60,000 bases of DNA from Antedon mediterranea (lineage: Eukaryota; Echinodermata; Crinoidea; Comatulida; Antedonidae): NCBI RefSeq assembly GCF_964355755.1, contig NC_092670.1, positions 33,717,795-33,777,794 of the forward strand. Direction: 5' to 3'. The notes below the pieces were generated by a model. The model saw only the letters and a list, made by a program, of their open reading frames with translations, was not told the DNA's origin and searched no databases. The translations under genes were made by a program, and so were the position numbers. Below, piece after piece: positions 34,207 through 46,964 of this stretch; the first letter of the stretch is position 1, and every line of letters starts with the position of its first letter.

Positions 34207-37200
34207 ATGACACTCTCAACGAATATAGTGATGCTTCTCTGTCTAACATACACGCTGCACACCTCTGGTAAGTTCTCACAACGTGACTACTTACACAATG
34301 CGATGCAATCGCATGATATATTGTGACGCTTCTGTTTATAACGTGCACTTACGATTGCTACTACTATTACGCTTCTGGTGTTTCTTTCAAAATTGTTTAG
34401 GCCTACCTTAAATTAAAACTAGATGGTACGGTCACTTCACTCGCGAACCATCTAGTCTTGCCCACAAATGGTTCTCGAATACACAGTAATTTCAGCGTAA
34501 AAACTGGCGATTTTCAAATGTACGCAATACTTAGTTGGCTACCACAGGACTATAATACCTATCATTCACAGGAACGAATAAGTAGACACTGTGATTTATG
34601 TAGGCAACTAAAATTAGCAGCATGGTAATTACTTCCGGAAGAGAAACTTGTTTAGTCTTACATATAAACAAACCCAATACGTGCAACGTTGTATGTAACA
34701 TTAAGGTTTAGAGATGGGGAAGAAAGAGGAACAATTTTTAAATATATTCTTAATATATTCTTATGTATTATAAATAATGTACCACTGAACACAGTAAAAC
34801 ACTTTGTTGAAACTGCCACTGTCCTAGTCGGTTGAAGTAGCATGTAGGCCTAACGATGTTGAAATTGCTACTTCTGCAAAACACTTTACTCGATATCGCT
34901 GAAACCAGGTCAGAAGAACCACTAGCATATGCTTGATCCAGCTTTTCATATTTAGGTCAGAGGTTATGTGGGCGGAAGTATTGTATATATAAAAAAGTCC
35001 TACACATTCAGCGATACGTCTGGCTAATTTGATTCACGTTGGTTGTGTTCAGATTGGGTCAAACGTCACGTAGACAGAAATATCCGCCATTTTGTAAATT
35101 TAAACAATCGCAACTAGTCCTACAAATAAATACATGCTATATTCCTTTAATGGTCACGAAAACCACTCGCAAATGCTTTATATATTCTATGTTAAGATTT
35201 GTCTCAAAAGTCAAGTAGATAGAAATACCCGGCATTAAATGTTAAAAAAGTAAATTTGTTCACTAGTTGTCTAGGCACAGGCTTCGGCTTAACCAAAATT
35301 TAATAATTTCACTAGTTAAACGTCTTATTTATTTCAGCAAATGTGATAAAACAGCCAGCTGAAACAAATCTTTCAAAAAAAGGTAGGCATGTAGCTATTT
35401 ATTTCCCTCCATTTTTAACTCTATGTTGTAATGTTTGAAGGTGTTATAACTGAATTCAGGTTGGGTCCACCGGCTCAGTTACAGTGATTTATTTCACATA
35501 GGTTGGCCTTGGTTTTTGTAAGTTTTTTGTAAATAATGAAAAGGACCGAATAACTTATGACTTTAAGATTTAATTACTTAAAGAGCACTGGCGTTTCTAT
35601 TATATTCGAGTCAACCACACAAATAAACTGACCGATAAACGAACAAACACTGACCGACACACGAAAAAAAGACTGACCGATGAGGAACAATCACTGACCA
35701 ACCGAAAAAAAAGTAATGTACAACAGCCAAGTAATAATCTCAAGTCAAATAAATTAGTAAAATTTTCCACTAAAAAAATAGGTTTTCCTTAAGTTTTGTT
35801 CAAAGTAGTTGTATGTTTTATGTATTATCATTATTATTATTTATTGTATTTTATTCATTTCAGAAACCTTAGAAACACTTCTGGAGACAAAACATAACGA
35901 AGGTATTTTAAATCAAAAGACAATGGATAATATTTTCTGTAAATTTCTTAAAAATCAAAACACCAGGCTTGCTCTTTTATTCTTTTGGCACATTTTTTTG
36001 TATTTTATTTTATTTTTACTAGTTAACACTGTTCCTAGACAGTACATCTAAACAACAATTTATTTTATATAGCTTAGGGAATGGAATAACATGCACACAC
36101 ATGATAATCTAATGTGTTAAATAAATAGGTAAAATACGTTATAATTATGTCTGTAACATTGGTTTATCTATTTAGTTTTTTAAGCCCTGACTATCAGATG
36201 ATTACTCAATATAGAAACGTTGAATTATAAAGTTATAAAACAACTTTACCAATATATTATAAGTATTATGTAATATTAGAACAATAACGCACTCACTTTT
36301 CAGCAGTCGCGGTGAATTTCCTGTAACGTCATATATTATGTGCATCGGAAAATCTGTCTGATCAACCGATTGTCAAACTGTTAATAACAGAAACATTTAC
36401 TACATCAAATCAGATATACTGAAACAATTTCAAAATCAAAATTGATATTTGTTACAATCTTAGGAGAAAGAATGTTTCGCTCTTTTTGGGAAATATTCTT
36501 TTGTGAAAAAACAGAGTTAAAACAACAACAAAAAAACATTCTATAGCAATGAAAGTAAACAAAAATGATGATTTAATCTAAACATATAAATGTGTCAAAT
36601 ATAGATAATTTTATTTTATAGATTGTCCAACTAATTGGATAACACATGGACAAAACTGTTACCAATACTTTAAGAAAAATGTTGAGTGGGAAACGGCTAG
36701 AGCTAATTGTAAAGGTTACGGGGCTGACCTTGTTGTGATAGAAGATTCGGCTGAAAATCATTTTGTCGATAAACTTACTAACGTCAAAAAATGGATTGGT
36801 TTACATAAAGACAGAGAAGGAAGATTTGCCTGGGTCACACATGAACGCTCAACTTATACCAGTAAGCAAATCATCATTTGTTTTTGGTTTATCTTTATCA
36901 TCTAAGTTACAAATACGGTACGTAATATCTGAAAAGATATGTTTTTAAATGTAACTTGTTCGAAGTTCAAACATGATGTATGCCATGAACGCATGATCAT
37001 CGTGAGTTGTGTTGGTTTTAAAGTTAGAAGCATCGATAAATACTCAAGCACTGACAGTTTTTACTGCGAAAAAGCGATTTATGTTCTGGACAGCAAATTC
37101 AACTCCCGTAGCACTTCGTTGCTTCTCAGTTAAGAAAGGTCATAGTATTACTATAAAACATGGGCTAAGGCGATCAAAGGCGAAATTACGGCTTTCGCTC

Positions 37201-38386
37201 TCTGCGGTTGAAATCAATTCCTGTTGTACACTAGTTCTTTCAAACCACCGGGGGTCTTTCAGTTCACATGGGAAATTCTAATGTTATGTTTGGCGTGGAT
37301 TTCACGCCCTTCCATCGCTATCTTGAAGAAGACTGGATCCGCCGCTTAAACTACGGTATCTGTTTCAGCACATTGGTATGTCCATAGATCTGCTCGCCGC
37401 ACTTTCAATTTGTAATTTCTAGTTTATAAGTATGCAGAACATTCATCATAATATGACCTTAAAACAATGCCTAAAACTGAAAATATGTAAACTATCGGTG
37501 TCTAGTTTAAATAATTAATTGCTGGTGTCGCTTAATTTGTGACCAGTCTAGCAGAAACAATTTCGAATTACTTGTAAATGCAAAAATAATATATAAACTC
37601 ATTCATCATTAAAAAAAAACTTCTTCATCTAATTTTTTTCAGAGTATGCAAAGGATGAGCCAAATAATTGGAAAGGAGACGAAGATTGTGTTATGATGTA
37701 TAAATCTGGGGAGTGGAATGATCGAAAATGTAACCTAAAGCTAGCGTATGTGTGTGAAAAACGTAAGTACTGCAGTTTATGGGGCATTAAAGTATGAATG
37801 CATGTAATCAATGTATTGCAATTTTATATATTTTTTCCATTAGTCACTCATTTTGGTGAAGCATAACGCCCTCAATGTTATGTATTTTTACATGAGTCAC
37901 GTGTTTTGGCGAATCACAGCGCCCTCAATTTTACGTATTTTGGAAACATGTATGCCTATTTTGCTATCGTCACCAGCCCTAATTTAACCGATTTTCCACT
38001 AGGCGTATTTGTTCACGCCAATCGAAAGCGTCAGTTTATACGCATGTGTATTAGTGTTTCCATCTTCCAAATCCCTCTCCCTCTATGAATGACTGTAAGC
38101 TGACGCTTTCGATTCGCATGAACAAATATGTATAGTGGAAAATAGGCTTTTAGAAGCATACTTAAAACTAATGAGAAATGTAAGACAATATTAAAGCGAA
38201 GGTTACATTATCTATAAATATATTTTCTATAAAAGAAAATGTATGTATATAAATTGAGATGTTTACGAACAAAACAAAGCATCAATCTAGAATGATTCCT
38301 ATACACAAAAAATGAAGCATTGTATGATTTATACTGTAGTGGTTTTAGTATTTATATTATTTTATTTCTTGCCAGTACGCCACTAA
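34207..38386 (+). CDS. Secreted C-type lectin, paralogue of the fused gene
   Basis: Six exons join in frame: 34207-34267, 35338-35382, 35864-35902, 36622-36861, 37643-37762 and 38376-38386, giving about 171 residues. Residues 1-20 form a signal peptide (MTLSTNIVMLLCLTYTL). Two short 1-1 exons encode a linker and ETLETLLETKHNE, matching exon 3 of the upstream gene. Residues 49-168 are a long-form CTLD with CPTNWITHGQNCYQYF, WIGL, DEPNNW and EWND. EPN and WND plus GDEDC are the canonical mannose-type calcium-site residues. The final exon (Leu-Arg-His-stop) is the weakest call. AATAAATAAA near 38578 may be the poly(A) signal. Unlike its neighbour it lacks FG-GAP repeats. Confidence 0.82.
34418..34855. 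repeat. Dispersed repeat, copy 2 (pair with 10658-11128)
   Basis: Same family as the earlier copy. Its start here shows a 10-bp inverted pair, ACTAGATGGT (34418-34427) and ACCATCTAGT (34447-34456). It lies in intron 1 of the second lectin gene. Confidence 0.72.
35600..35712. repeat. Degenerate ACTGACCGA minisatellite
   Basis: AACTGACCGATAAACGAAC, CACTGACCGACACACGAA, GACTGACCGATGAGGAAC and CACTGACCAACCGA recur about every 26 bp. It resembles the GACC element arrays but lacks their ends. Confidence 0.6.
36862..37642. other. Intron 4 of second lectin gene with an unexplained higher-GC patch
   Basis: About 37060-37400 is less AT-rich than its surroundings and has codon-like frames (for example HMGNSNVMFGVDFTPFHRYL near 37260-37320). 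I recognise no family. It may be a transposon or gene fragment. Confidence 0.35.
37985..38149. mobile_element. MITE with CCGATTTTCCACTAGGCG ends, copy 1
   Basis: The terminal inverted repeat runs from AACCGATTTTCCACTAGGCG through ATCGAAAGCGTC. The complement is at 38100-38149. Related copies lie at 39168-39297 and 55651-55779. It sits in the last intron of the second lectin gene. Confidence 0.7.
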
Positions 38387-38424
38387 ACATTTAGAAGAAT
38401 GGCATGACAAAAAATGGAAGCGGA

Positions 38425-38560
38425 AAGCTGCAAACGTAGTAAATGACGTCCACCTATCACCGAGAGAGTGAAAATAAATGGAAATTAAATTCCAAATCAA
38501 GTACCTTAGCAACGTAGATCTAGTATTTGAAAGTGTAGTTACGTGTCATATGATTATCAA
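38425..38560. repeat. Lectin 3' region duplicated at 50765-50900
   Basis: ACCTATCACCGAGAGAGTGA and AGTGTAGTTACGTGTCATAT have close matches at 50790-50895. A piece of the lectin gene's 3' UTR was therefore copied next to a Link pseudogene. Confidence 0.7.
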
Positions 38561-38599
38561 CGTTTTTGTTATATAGAAATAAATAAATTATTAGCTTTA

Positions 38600-39100
38600 C
38601 TTATTTTAATTATAATTACTTTTTTTTTAAATATCTCAAGGTAATGTAATGTAATTTCTGAAATACTCAAAGGAACCATTGGTCATGATCAACATTATAA
38701 GATTTTTACAATGCAATAAAATACAAGGCAGTTTACGCGGGGCATTATTAACACATTTTCTACAACATACTATAACTAAATTTAAAACAAAAAGGGTTTA
38801 ATGATTAAATTAATGTGAACATTTACTTTATAAAAGCTGACTTTATAATTATTTCTGAAAATGATTACTATAATCTTTATATATCTATAATATTATTACT
38901 TATAATAGTAGCCTTAATAGCATAAAATATTTCGCATGTTAAATTTATTTTTGCTATTTTTGATCTTTTATTTACGGTAAATAAAGTTTTGAAAGAAATT
39001 GGTCTGGCCAATTGACACATGTTCTGTTCTAATGAGTGAACTGGTGAAAATTCAGTTACCCCTAACAATGACGCGCGCCCGACGACAAATCAGTATAACA
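38600..39100. other. No feature recognised
   Basis: AT-rich spacer between the second lectin gene and the segmental duplication. Confidence 0.4.
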
Positions 39101-39167
39101 TTTTTCATTGTGTGTGCTATGTAATGGAAAGACTTGATATGCAATAACAGCTCCCGTTACAGCCCTA

Positions 39168-39297
39168 AATCCGATTTTCCATTCGCGCGAATTGAAAGCA
39201 CCAGCTTATATGCATGCTTATTCATGTTTCCATCTTCAAAATCTCTCGTTTCGCTTTCGATTCGCCCGAAAAAAATTGCCTAGTGGAAAATCGGCTT
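39168..39297. mobile_element. MITE with CCGATTTTCCAC ends, copy 2
   Basis: AATCCGATTTTCCATTCGCG at the left and the complementary GCCTAGTGGAAAATCGGCTT at the right. It lies within duplication copy A. Confidence 0.7.
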
Positions 39298-39544
39298 AAC
39301 AACAAATACAAATATACATTGCTTGGTGTGAAAAATAGTCTGTTAAAGGCGGCCTACATTTATTTTTTTTTAAACCTCATTCAGCAATACATAACAAAAA
39401 TGCGTCCTGCACCATCACATAGTCCATACTTTTGGTCTCTTACTTTCTTTTTATCTTTATTCAAAGCTAGTTTTTGTTATCTGGAAGTCTTATGATCTTA
39501 GTCTTATTTTTATTGTACAGCTCCATTTTTTTTTTTCAAATAAA

Positions 39545-41335
39545 AGATCAAAATTCAAAGTAAAATTTATTTTCCTCAAATTAAAACAGTATACAAAATG
39601 GAGGTAAGAAGGGTTAATTAAATTGAAGAAGGCATGGTAAATAAAAGCAAAAAGCTTGTTGCAGACATGCCTAAACAAAGATGAAATTAAAACAACACAG
39701 AAAAATATATAATTTACATTACATGGGTAAAACTAAATAAATAAATTAATTTTAAATTAAGAACTGTTCGTCTTCTTGTTACATTTTATGAGAGACATAA
39801 TAATTACAATGATGAGTAATATAAAAAAAATTTATACTTGGATGTGATATATTTTTTTTGTTTAAATGAAAAGCTTTTCTTAGATACAGCATCTTTAATA
39901 TTTGAAGGTAGTTTATTCCATAGTTTGGAATCTTATGTTATATTGAATGATTGAATGATGTTTTTTTTTATGAAGAGGGATATGCATATCTTGTACAGTT
40001 CGAGCACTATAACAGTGAAAAGATGCGTTTGGTTGGAATACTTTTGTAAATTGAGATGGGTTTAGGGAGTTAATCGATGAGTAGAGAAAAGTACAATGTT
40101 GATGATAGTTGTGGTCTTTCAATTTTAAAAGGTTTAAGGAAGAAAATAAGGGATCTGAGTGAGCAAGTGGTGGTGCACCTGATATAATTCGAACTACTCT
40201 CTTCTGTTTGATAAATAATCTACTAGTGTTGGACTCATACGTATTGCACCAAACCACATTGTAATAGTTTAAATATGGTAAAATAAGACTACAATACAAG
40301 GTATGACGAATGTTTTGGGAAGAAAAGAAGAAGATTTTTGGATATTTTATTTTCAATTCACTTTAATATGGTGCTTCCAAGTGAGACCTGCATCAATGGT
40401 AACACCAAAAAATTTCGTATTTTCAACAAGTGGAATTATATGTTCATTAATTTTAACATGTCTATCATTTAGATTTACAGGTTTTTAAGTGTTTCGAAAC
40501 AAAATAGAACAGCATTTCTTAACGTTAACGGAAAGTTTGTTTGCTCGGAAATATTCACACAATTTAGTCAGTTCCTGGTTGACAGCCTCAAAAAGTGATT
40601 GAATATTTGGATTGGTATAAAGGAGGGTAGTATCGTCAGCATAGAGGCAGAAAGAAAATAATTTTGAGGATGAACACTTGTCATTTATATATAAAAAATA
40701 GTGGGCCAAGCAGTGAACATTGAGGGACTCCACATGATAGTGATGTAAAATGAGAGGTAACATTGCTATATTTAGTAAATTGAAATCAATTTGACCGATA
40801 ACTTTTAAATAGATCATGTGCAGGTCCACGGATTCCATAATTAATAAGTTTAGATAAGAGGATGTTATGATTAATAGTATCAGGCTTTTGAAAGATCAAT
40901 GAATGTTTCAATAGCAATCCGGTTTTTTTCAAATGTATATTTGTATGTCCGATCATAAATGATGCGTTCAAACATTTTGGAGAATATAGACAAAAAGGAC
41001 GATAATTGCTAACATTAGACTTGACTCCAGATTTATAGATGGGGGTTACTTTTTCAAGTTTTAATTTGTTTGGAAACACTCAATTAGACAAAGACAGGTT
41101 AAAAATATAGCAAAGTGGGTGAGAGATAAGGCTACATGTTCGCTTAACTACAGTATATTAGTACTAATATCGTCAATACCTGGAGCCTTATTATTCTGGA
41201 AATATTTGACTGTGTTGAGTATTTCATATTCGTCAACAGGGATAAGAAATATGGAATTGAGAGTAGGGTTCGGTAAGTAGTCTTTATAATTTGTTGAATG
41301 TGGTGGTGTTTGATTTGCAAGGGTAGGTCCAATCT
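39545..41335 (-). mobile_element. 5'-truncated CR1/Jockey-like LINE
   Basis: Read on the minus strand with several frameshifts: NKAPGIDDIS near 41200, KLEKVTPIYKSGVKSNVSNY (with the downstream YRPF), TINHNILLSKLINYGIRGP, the catalytic CLYADDTTLLY near 40640, and the C-terminal CSLILPYLNYYNVVWCNTY near 40280. The domain order is that of a non-LTR reverse transcriptase without the endonuclease. Duplication copy B has an empty site (AATAAAAGATGGTTAAATCC), so both insertion boundaries are visible. Confidence 0.85.
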
Positions 41336-41645
41336 GATGGTTAAATCTGATTCAATTCCATCGACAAATCTGTGAATATTCTTTTCCTAGTTTCCAGGAG
41401 TGGCGGCGAATGAATTTGCCGGTTATCAAAACAAAATCGTACGCAAAGAGATTATGCAATTTTACTTTGTACTCTATAGTACAAGAGAAGATGGATATTA
41501 CGGACGAAGTAATTCAATTCAATGTTTTATTTTGGTACAAGTACAATTACGTATAAATTAACACAAAAAATAAACTGTACTGACTAGTTACTACAATACG
41601 ACGCGCTCTTATCTCAGGATGCCATTCCACCTGGAGAGAATCTTT

Positions 41646-42260
41646 TACCCCTTTTAAACCGCCGAGCTTACAACAAACCCGTGTCGTGTCCGGATAATTT
41701 CTTGTTTACACCTGATTCAAAACCCGGGAATGACACGGGTTGCGTGTATTTACACTACAAAATACCAACCCATGAAAATGTTCTAGATCAATCGAAACAT
41801 GGCCCTCTCACGCATGAAGAGACAACATAGTAACGGTCTGCCCATTATACCTCCTACAATTTTGTTTTATGGCAATACACACACACATTAAGTAATATCT
41901 TGAAATAAAAATGAATAACAAATAACCATAATTTTTATTTATTAAATAAGCGAATAAACATAATCAATCTCATCTTAATTGTATGTAAATTAAATACTAT
42001 AGTAAGCGAGGATAGTAAACAAACGGGTAAAGATACGCTGAGCGTTTTACACCGCAGACACGGGTTCATCCCGGTTGCGTCCCAGGTTGACTTGATGCTG
42101 AATACATTCCGCATCACTTACACGGGTGGTTCAGCGACCCGGGTAACTTTTTACGTCGTTTACACCGGCCTACATTTCCGCATTTTTGTGTCCCGGGTAC
42201 GACTCGGGTTATACAATTCCGGATCAACTCCGCATTTTTACTGGCGGTGTAAAAGGGGTA
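41646..42260. mobile_element. Non-autonomous TIR element (615 bp)
   Basis: TACCCCTTTTAAACCGCC at the left end and GGCGGTGTAAAAGGGGTA at the right are inverted repeats with one mismatch. The interior repeats CCCGTGTC and CCCGGGTA motifs. It is absent from duplication copy B. The target duplication is unclear. Confidence 0.65.
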
Positions 42261-43228
42261 TTTGACTTATATAAGACGTTTATAATTGTTGAGACTAAAA
42301 CATGTTCATATGAAATAAGTCTACACATCAGGACATATATCGATTTTCTTTTAAAATTCAGAAAAGAAGGAAATATATTCCGTCAACATGAGGCTGGCAC
42401 TACAACATTCTTAACTCAGTACTTTAGCATACCTGAAGAGATCTCACTGTATTAATACGTATTACGACCTATGTCGAATGTTTTCTTTTCATACCACCAT
42501 AAAATCAAACCAGTGATTCACTTGCCAAACCAATCAATGTATAATCGTTTTGAGAAAAAGCGAATACTATTTCCTGACGTGTTCATGATTCGACGGAAGT
42601 GGTGCCATATTTGTGTTTCAGATAAACAGATGACACTGAAATTATATGCGTAACAACCAGAGATAAAAACAAAAACATATTGTAAATTTAATTTTCATTT
42701 TGATAAAGCTAGATAAGTTATAAAGCTAATAAATCATTATATCAATTATGTTAAGCTTACTACGTAGATGCGAAATACATGTTATCAAACAATTACGCAT
42801 GCCATACAAACTTACTTGGTAACAAGAGTGTATCAAGTGTTTTCTTAAACCATGCTGTTACAAGAGAAAGGCTTAAGCCTACTTGTATAGACAAAAACAA
42901 TCACATTTAAAACTCGCCAGCCAAGAGAAACTGATGCAGAAAATAATGAAAAAAACGTAGAAAATGTTTAGAAATTATGTAATGAAACAAAATACACATT
43001 AGTGTAATATAGTGTTGTGTTGAGGTACTAATGAAAAAAATACAGTTGTGTATCATCTAAAAGGGTATCAATGAATTTTTTTTCTGATTGACATAATTAT
43101 TGATATATTATTTCCATTTTATTGTAAAACATTTGAACTTATTTTATAACATCCTTTCTGTATTGTAAAAAAATTATCTTATCGGGCCTCTAAATGTGAT
43201 AACTTAAGTCCTTCCCCTTCTCCAACAA

Positions 43229-43234
43229 TATAAA
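43229..43234 (+). promoter_or_regulatory. TATA box of Link gene
   Basis: TATAAA lies 60-65 bp before the ATG and is kept in the duplicate at 58604-58609, with nearly identical flanking sequence. Confidence 0.6.
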
Positions 43235-43293
43235 TTCACCATTCATTCAACTAAAATTCACTTCAATTCACCAGTTACTTATCGACACTAAAA

Positions 43294-45704
43294 ATGGCAC
43301 ACTCAGCCGTCTTATGCATCTGTCTGTCGTTTGTTCTTCTTGCCTTTGGACATGGTGAGTTTTTTTTAGCCTACGGTATATTTAGTTTTGAATATGGGCT
43401 GGCAAGGCCTATTTTCAAATTAAGGTGCGGTTAGTTAAACGATTTTTAGCGAAAACTGTTACTCTTTTTCATGTGAACCGTTACAATTTCACTAATCCAC
43501 TAAAGCCTGATTACCCATTTTCATGTAAAATCGTTACTTCTGGATAACTGAACGTCGAAAGGAAATATTTAAAAAAATGAATAATTGAATTGACTCAATG
43601 AACATCAATGTCTAGAGACGGATTTCCTATACTACTCGGACCTGTCAATCTAAATTTCGACAGAATTTTCTTAATGAAATGTTTCTTTTTCTTCATCGGA
43701 TGATAATAATTTGCATTATATTTAACTCTGTATACTTTTATGTTATAATATTGTTTGTATTATTTTGAAATAATGTATATCACTTTGTATTGCAGCAAAG
43801 ACGTTTTCAAGAAGCCGAAGTTTATCATCACAAGAACATAACAGTAAGTCAGTCCAAATAAATTTGTCAATTAGTCTTACATTCATCTAAATGATGATGA
43901 AACTAAGCAACTTAGTTGGTCGTATCATTGACCAATGGCTTCTCTCGTCCAGTATCCACCTTACCAGAGAGGCATACACCGATATGTCTGAGGCAGATAC
44001 TAGATGCAGTGGCAACCGTAAGAGTCAGCAATGCTGATTTCAAATGCCTAATTGAACCCCATCTCCATGTATACGACACCAGATATTCCCAGAAGGTCTC
44101 CAATTCCATTCGGGCCCAACGTTGACGTTAACTTCGCTTTGTATAAGATTTAGGCCTATATTCTTATAATATAAATATCACAAAGAGACCTGATGCTTTT
44201 CACTGATTTCGCAAAGGCATTTAACCAAGTGGAAAGAAATGTAACGTTAGAAGCTGTAAAGAAATGAGGATTTGGTCTTATTTTTTAAATTAAGGATAAA
44301 AGAAAGATAGTATGACATTACTCCTGAAAATGTAGTATGAATTATTATTGCACAAGCAACGTGGGAGATAAAATTCCAACATAATGATATTTAATGGAAT
44401 GGTATATAATGAGATTAAAAATTAAAGATGTATTGTCCCCCTGAAAAAAAAATCATTATTTTTTTTTAATATCCTATTTTAATATCACATAATATTTATT
44501 CACTTTAACAAAAAATTGGATTGAAAAGTTATTTAAATTATTTTCTTGAACACATAGAAATCTGTAATTTAGGCTAAAGCAAAACATATCCAAATTGGCT
44601 GTCGACCAGCCAATAGATTTTTGGTTGAATTTCACCATTTATTTTGTCATTTTATAAGTGAAAACATTTGTTTTCTTACGGAAGTGATTAATTTGATTAA
44701 AACTACAAAATAACCTATTCAAAGTCGGATTTAATTTATCTTAATTGTTTAATTCTTTGGGGAAAATATATTTATAATTAAACAAGGTCATATAGATGGC
44801 TGCAGTCGCATGCCGAAGTTAGTTTTTACCGACCGACTGACCGACCAACCGACAGACCGACATAGTGAGCTGTGCAGTCACGTTGCACGCGAATAAAAAC
44901 GTTATGGTTCAAAATTGTTGTTTTTCTTATTTAAAAATGATGTTTAGATATTATAAAAGACAGTTCACTGAAAGATGCAGTAGACCATCTAGCTGAAGGC
45001 ATAGAAGATGTACTCCAAACCATGCTTGACATGATGGAGAAACAGCTTCAAGGCCATGAAGACAAAATCCTGGGCAGATTAGATGAAATCGACGAGAAGA
45101 TTAACGACATCCAGCAATGCTCTTGCTCGAGTAAGTATTTTACAAATGAACCGTCTATGAATACAGTTTACATCTTAGTATCAAAAGATAAAGATTGTTC
45201 GATATGTTCGGGTGAGAGCATACCGAGTGGCAATAGGCCGGATAGCAAAATGTGAGGCGAAAGTATAAATCCCATGTGCTCCCTAGATCGTTTTTGTCAG
45301 TAGAAACAGAAAGCAATTACCTATCAATTATAAACTGTATAATTATTACTATTCATTGGATAACGACATGTTCCTCAATTCATAATGATGGTTTTTTTTT
45401 TTCTTTTTTCATTTATTTAGAGCGCTTTAGGGTGTTCTACGCGGCAGATGGACGGTATACGCTGAATTTTGAACAAGCGAAACAAAAATGTGTTGATAAC
45501 GGTGCAGTAATCGCCACTCCCAATCAGTTACAAGCAGCATATTCTTTTGGATTTGACCATTGCAACTTTGGGTGGTTGTCAGATGGCACCGTTCGATACC
45601 CAATCACAATGCCACGAATAGGATGTGGAGAGGGACCTCCTGGCGTTCGAAGCTTGGGAACACAAGATAAGAGTAAAACTTACGATGTTTATTGTTTTAA
45701 GTAA
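43294..45704 (+). CDS. Secreted coiled-coil protein with single Link (hyaluronan-binding type) domain
   Basis: Four exons join in frame: 43294-43354, 43796-43843, 44948-45130 and 45421-45704, giving about 191 residues with all introns in phase 1. Residues 1-20 form a signal peptide (MAHSAVLCICLSFVLLAFGH). Exon 2 is Ser/Arg-rich. Exon 3 is a predicted amphipathic coiled coil (MLDMMEKQLQGHEDKILGRL ... DEKINDIQ) ending CSCS. Exon 4 is a full Link module: FYAADGRYTLNFEQAKQKC, ATPNQLQAAYSFGFDHC, GWLSDGTVRYPI, GCGEGPPGVRSLG and YDVYCF, with four Cys. AATAAA at 45721 follows the stop. Link modules bind hyaluronan in vertebrates. The ligand in this organism is unknown. The coiled coil suggests oligomers. 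Confidence 0.9.
44190..44410 (+). mobile_element. Small L1/Tx1-like RT relic in Link intron 2
   Basis: A short frame reads LFTDFAKAFNQVERN, then TLEAVKK, stop, GFGLIF, resembling RT motif A (DF-x-KAFD) of L1-like elements. The same relic is in the duplicate at 59555-59770 without the TGA, so it predates the duplication. Confidence 0.5.
44781..44899 (+). mobile_element. Short (GACC)n hairpin element, copy 5
   Basis: AACAAGGTCATATAGATGGC at the start, a GACC array, and CACGTTGCACGCGAATAAA at the end. It lies in Link intron 2, just before exon 3. Confidence 0.75.
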
Positions 45705-46339
45705 CCAAACTAATAGGAACAATAAACATAAAATATATTATTGATAATTATTATCTTATGTTGTATTAGCATTTAGGCGTATAATCATCATTACAAAAAC
45801 GTTCTGATAAGATAAGAGTAAAACTTACTTTGTTTATTGTTTTAAGAATCCATCAAAACTTATCTAATAATACAATATTATCAATGATAGTTTGATTAAT
45901 ATGTACGTTGTTTAATAAACATTTATGAAAGATTTACAAGATGTATGTTTACTTTTTGACACATGTACTGGTTATAAAATTATTTTACTTAGCCAACAAT
46001 GAGCGTAGTAGTCTGTTGTTCGCATGCACTCAAACGTTAACTGTAACACTATCTCCGATCATTTTGTAAAAAGATCGATCTGCGCGTGCGCAAGCAATAC
46101 GAAAAACTTTACGTACGTCGAGAACCTTATTTCTGAAAATAGCGTCAATGAAAAATAACCAAAGGGTATCGAAACATGGAAGAATCATTACATTTCTGCA
46201 AAATGTTTAAGAAAACACATGATAAATTTAATTAATAAATTATGTTTTTACTTAAGCTAAACAATAACAATTGTTCAACGAAATTTTTCAGCCAATATGC
46301 ATGGTAAAACAAGCCTAGGTATTCCATGAGTTGTTCTAA

Positions 46340-46550
46340 AAAACTGTAATTCAAGCAAAAAATAGTTAAATTGACTGGAATTCAATTGGGTTTTAGTTGA
46401 ATTTAATCATTTATTTTGTCTTTCTATAAGTAAAAACATTTTTTTTTCCTACGAAAGTTATTAACTTTATTAAAACTGCGACATAACAATTTATTAGTCT
46501 TTTTATTGATTTTTTTTTTAGAGGACAATGCATTTTTAATATAAAAAGAA
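46340..46550. repeat. Duplicate of Link intron 2 sequence
   Basis: GTAATTCAAGCAAAA, ATTTATTTTGTC and AGTTATTAACTTTATTAAAA correspond to 44570-44715. The following GACC element corresponds to the one at 44781. This marks the left remains of a second Link gene unit whose exons 1-2 are gone. Confidence 0.6.
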
Positions 46551-46660
46551 AACAAGGCCATGTACATGGTTGCAGTTGCGTGCCCAAACTTTAGTTAGTG
46601 TTTCCCGACCAACCGACCGACATAGTGAGCTGTAGAGTCGCGTTTGCACAGGACTAAAAA
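46551..46660 (+). mobile_element. Short (GACC)n hairpin element, copy 6
   Basis: AACAAGGCCATGTACATGGT at the start, GACCAACCGACCGACATAGT in the array, and GAGTCGCGTTTGCACAGGAC then TAAAAA at the end. The hairpin is partly decayed. Confidence 0.72.
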
Positions 46661-46964
46661 GCGAGCATGCGCATCCTACGACAGCGTGTGTAATACCTTT
46701 AGTTTAGTCTTAATTTAAAAGCTAGAAGAGCTTCACTCGCGATCAAATTTGGTGAAATCTTGACATCTGAAGGACATCAACACTTCCTACCAGAATTCAA
46801 CAACATGGACCACCGTAACGCGGACACATTAAATATCTCGAAATGCAGAACATCGCTAGGATTGTTGTGACATCTTGTTATTATCGATCGTATAAGGTTA
46901 TATGTATAAATATCAATCAATAATCTTTAATTTCAGCATAACACTATAGAAAATACAAACAATA

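Larger units (their letters stand above)
39105..44640. repeat. Segmental duplication, copy A
   Basis: Blocks 39105-39540, 41395-41640 and 42475-44640 match 55593-55980, 55995-56210 and 57427-60000 in order and orientation. The third block includes the Link gene promoter, exon 1, intron 1, exon 2 and part of intron 2, with few differences. Copy A additionally carries a LINE (39545-41335) and a TIR element (41646-42260). Confidence 0.88.

Noticed and set aside
43912-44125. Conserved small protein in Link intron 2 (also 59278-59500)
   Set aside because: Open on both strands and alike only because the segment was recently duplicated. No homology or start context.
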